From contig JAKSDL010000391.1 in NCBI GenBank assembly GCA_022360105.1, forward strand, positions 1 to 5,612: a DNA stretch of 5,612 nt, in the 5' to 3' direction. The DNA comes from Pseudomonadota bacterium. Lineage in GTDB: Bacteria; SAR324; XYD2-FULL-50-16; JAHJRI01. The notes beneath the pieces were generated by a model, which searched no databases, was not told the DNA's origin, and saw only the letters and a list, made by a program, of their open reading frames with translations. Both the position numbers and the translations under genes were made by a program. Positions 4,691-5,612 of this stretch are shown here, piece after piece (the stretch's first letter is position 1; each line of letters begins with the position of its first letter).

Positions 4691-4833
4691 CAAGAAGTAA
4701 TTAAAATTGACGTTATAACAAGGGTTTGGAGTGGACTGCCATACCGCTTTCGATGAGGTCAAATTTCCAAATTCCTGGCAAATCCTTCCTAAGCACCAAA
4801 ATCTTGCTTGCGGCCACTGAACCCGGTTTGAAT

Positions 4834-4997
4834 CTGTAGAATAAGTACAAGTGAAAACTTTGAGGCTAAAAAATGCTGCCCGTATTCACCTAGTTTTGTT
4901 TTTATAGATTCTAATTGATAAAAATTCATATCATACTAGAAGCGCCATTTTTCGGCAATTATTTGAGGCTAGTTAGGTCTTGGGGCTTATTCTACAG
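4834..4997. repeat. 164-bp segment bounded by 12-bp inverted repeats (possible MITE or IS relic)
   Basis: CTGTAGAATAAG (4834-4845) has its exact reverse complement CTTATTCTACAG at 4986-4997. TTTGAGGCTA is also directly repeated inside at 4859-4868 and 4962-4971. Terminal inverted repeats around a short AT-rich non-coding core suit a miniature transposable element or the fused ends of a deleted insertion sequence. No clear target-site duplication is visible outside the repeats, which weakens the case. Confidence 0.4.
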
Positions 4998-5041
4998 CCT
5001 CGTTATCTGCAAAAAAATCTTTGAAAATTTAAAAGTGATAG

Positions 5042-5056
5042 AATAGTGTCACTATT
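5042..5056 (+). promoter_or_regulatory. Operator palindrome abutting the antitoxin start codon
   Basis: AATAGTGTCACTATT has 7-bp arms around a central T and ends at the base before the ATG at 5057. A half-site-like AGTGAT lies just upstream. TAGAAT (5039-5044), five of six matches to a -10 box, overlaps its left edge, although no -35 is found at the right distance. An antitoxin bound here would block both transcription and, if the leader is a few bases long, the start itself. Confidence 0.5.
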
Positions 5057-5314
5057 ATGAAAACTGAATTAGTTACTACATTGAAAAGGCAAGCAACCAA
5101 GATTCTTGCTGACTTGCATAAGACCAAAGAGCCCGTATTAATTACAGAGCATGGACAACCTTCTGCCTATTTAGTTGATGTCGATGACTATGAGCAAATG
5201 CAAAGTAGAATGAATATTCTAGAGGGCATTGCTAGAGGTGAGAAAGCAGTTTTTGAAGGTCGAGTTTTATCTGAAGCTGAAGCAGAGGTAAGGATGAATA
5301 AATGGCTCGACTAA
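5057..5314 (+). CDS. Phd/YefM-family antitoxin of second TA pair
   Basis: 85 residues. MKTELVTTLKRQATKILADL followed by VLITEHGQPSAYLVDVDDYE is a highly typical Phd/YefM antitoxin N-terminus, with the DNA-binding part in residues about 1-50. ILEGIARGEKAVFEG and the tail LSEAEAEVRMNKWLD form the toxin-binding part. The start is fixed by family similarity even though no Shine-Dalgarno precedes it; the 15 bp before the ATG are an operator palindrome, so a very short leader is likely. It overlaps its toxin by 13 nt. It differs clearly from the other antitoxin in this window, so the pairs are unlikely to be duplicates. Confidence 0.93.
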   Translation: MKTELVTTLKRQATKILADLHKTKEPVLITEHGQPSAYLVDVDDYEQMQSRMNILEGIARGEKAVFEGRVLSEAEAEVRMNKWLD

Positions 5315-5612
5315 TTTGGACTGAGCCCGCTTTTACTGATCTTGAGGAAACTGCAGAATACATGGCTCTTGATAAATCTAGTACAGCAAAAAAACTGGTT
5401 AAGAACGTTTTTGTATCTGTAAAGCGCCTGAAGCAATTTCCAAAATCAGGCAAAACCCCTCCTGAATTGCGGAATACTGATTATCTCGAAGTCGTTGTTG
5501 GTCCCTGTCGCATATTTTATCGCATTGATAAGAATACACTATATATTCTTTATGTCATGCGGAGTGAGCGTAAGCTGAGGCTCTACATTTTGGAAGACCG
5601 TTGCATTATGAA
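5302..5612 (+). CDS. RelE/ParE-superfamily toxin, 3' end at or just beyond window edge
   Basis: The frame is open from the ATG at 5302 to the window end (103 residues seen). It begins MARLIWTEPAFTDLEETAEY, continues RLKQFPKSGKTPPELRNTDY and EVVVGPCRIFYRID, and ends YILYVMRSERKLRLYIL. This order of motifs is that of RelE/ParE toxins of about 95-110 residues paired with Phd/YefM antitoxins, so only a few codons are probably missing. The start has AAGGA about 6 nt upstream, inside the antitoxin gene, and overlaps the antitoxin's last codons, so translation is coupled. Whether it cuts mRNA (RelE-like) or poisons gyrase (ParE-like) cannot be told from sequence alone. Confidence 0.92.
   Translation, partial: MARLIWTEPAFTDLEETAEYMALDKSSTAKKLVKNVFVSVKRLKQFPKSGKTPPELRNTDYLEVVVGPCRIFYRIDKNTLYILYVMRSERKLRLYILEDRCIM

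Larger units (their letters stand above)
4635..5056. other. Intergenic spacer between divergent TA pairs
   Basis: About 420 bp without a convincing gene on either strand. Its two ends hold the control regions of the divergent TA operons. The middle holds a 164-bp segment bounded by 12-bp inverted repeats. No complete attC, no further palindromic element and no RNA gene are recognisable in it. Confidence 0.6.

Noticed and set aside
5232..5453. Minus-strand ORF opposite the second TA pair
   Set aside because: It is antisense to two well-recognised overlapping genes.

Overview
The window looks like part of a cassette array (a chromosomal-integron-like accessory region) from an AT-rich bacterium, most likely a gammaproteobacterium. 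The main reasons are a large VCR-style attC recombination site at 917-1034 with the stop codon of the preceding gene embedded in its outer box, and a run of small, unrelated, mostly minus-strand genes of the kinds commonly carried on cassettes: a VOC/glyoxalase-like protein, a secreted orphan, a nucleotidyltransferase-HEPN protein, a guanidinium-type SMR exporter, an RDD membrane protein and two toxin-antitoxin pairs. No integrase, transposase, rRNA or tRNA is visible. The taxonomic guess is inference from base composition and attC style.

Layout. Positions 1-900 hold a partial VOC gene and a secreted protein with two copies of a GLRLGI motif, both on the minus strand. The attC follows at 917-1034, then the minus-strand MNT-HEPN fusion at 1029-1901. 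From about 1961 to 4094 the architecture changes. Four copies of a roughly 54-bp near-perfect palindrome (arms AAATCAGGTGACAGTATAC and its complement) sit at the successive gene-module junctions, all in the same orientation. They enclose an orphan ORF plus tandem ribbon-helix-helix protein (2056-2581, minus), SugE/Gdx (2965-3282, minus) and an RDD protein (3390-4034, plus). After the last palindrome come a YefM-like/RelE-like pair on the minus strand (4120-4634), a spacer of about 420 bp containing a 164-bp segment bounded by 12-bp inverted repeats, and a second Phd/YefM-RelE/ParE pair on the plus strand (5057 to the window end).

How the parts fit. The genes do not form a pathway; they look like independently acquired modules. 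Both TA pairs carry palindromic operator candidates ahead of the antitoxin and overlapping antitoxin/toxin frames. TA modules are known to stabilise cassette arrays, and the MNT-HEPN fusion may add a third self-limiting module. The most interesting signal is the palindromic element. It is REP/REPIN- or MITE-like, has a fixed orientation independent of gene direction, brackets the RDD gene within 6 and 9 nt, and beside the RHH cassette lies exactly where the body of an attC would be expected. It may be a small mobile element that targets or replaces cassette recombination sites, or a separate modular boundary element. The sequence alone cannot decide between these.
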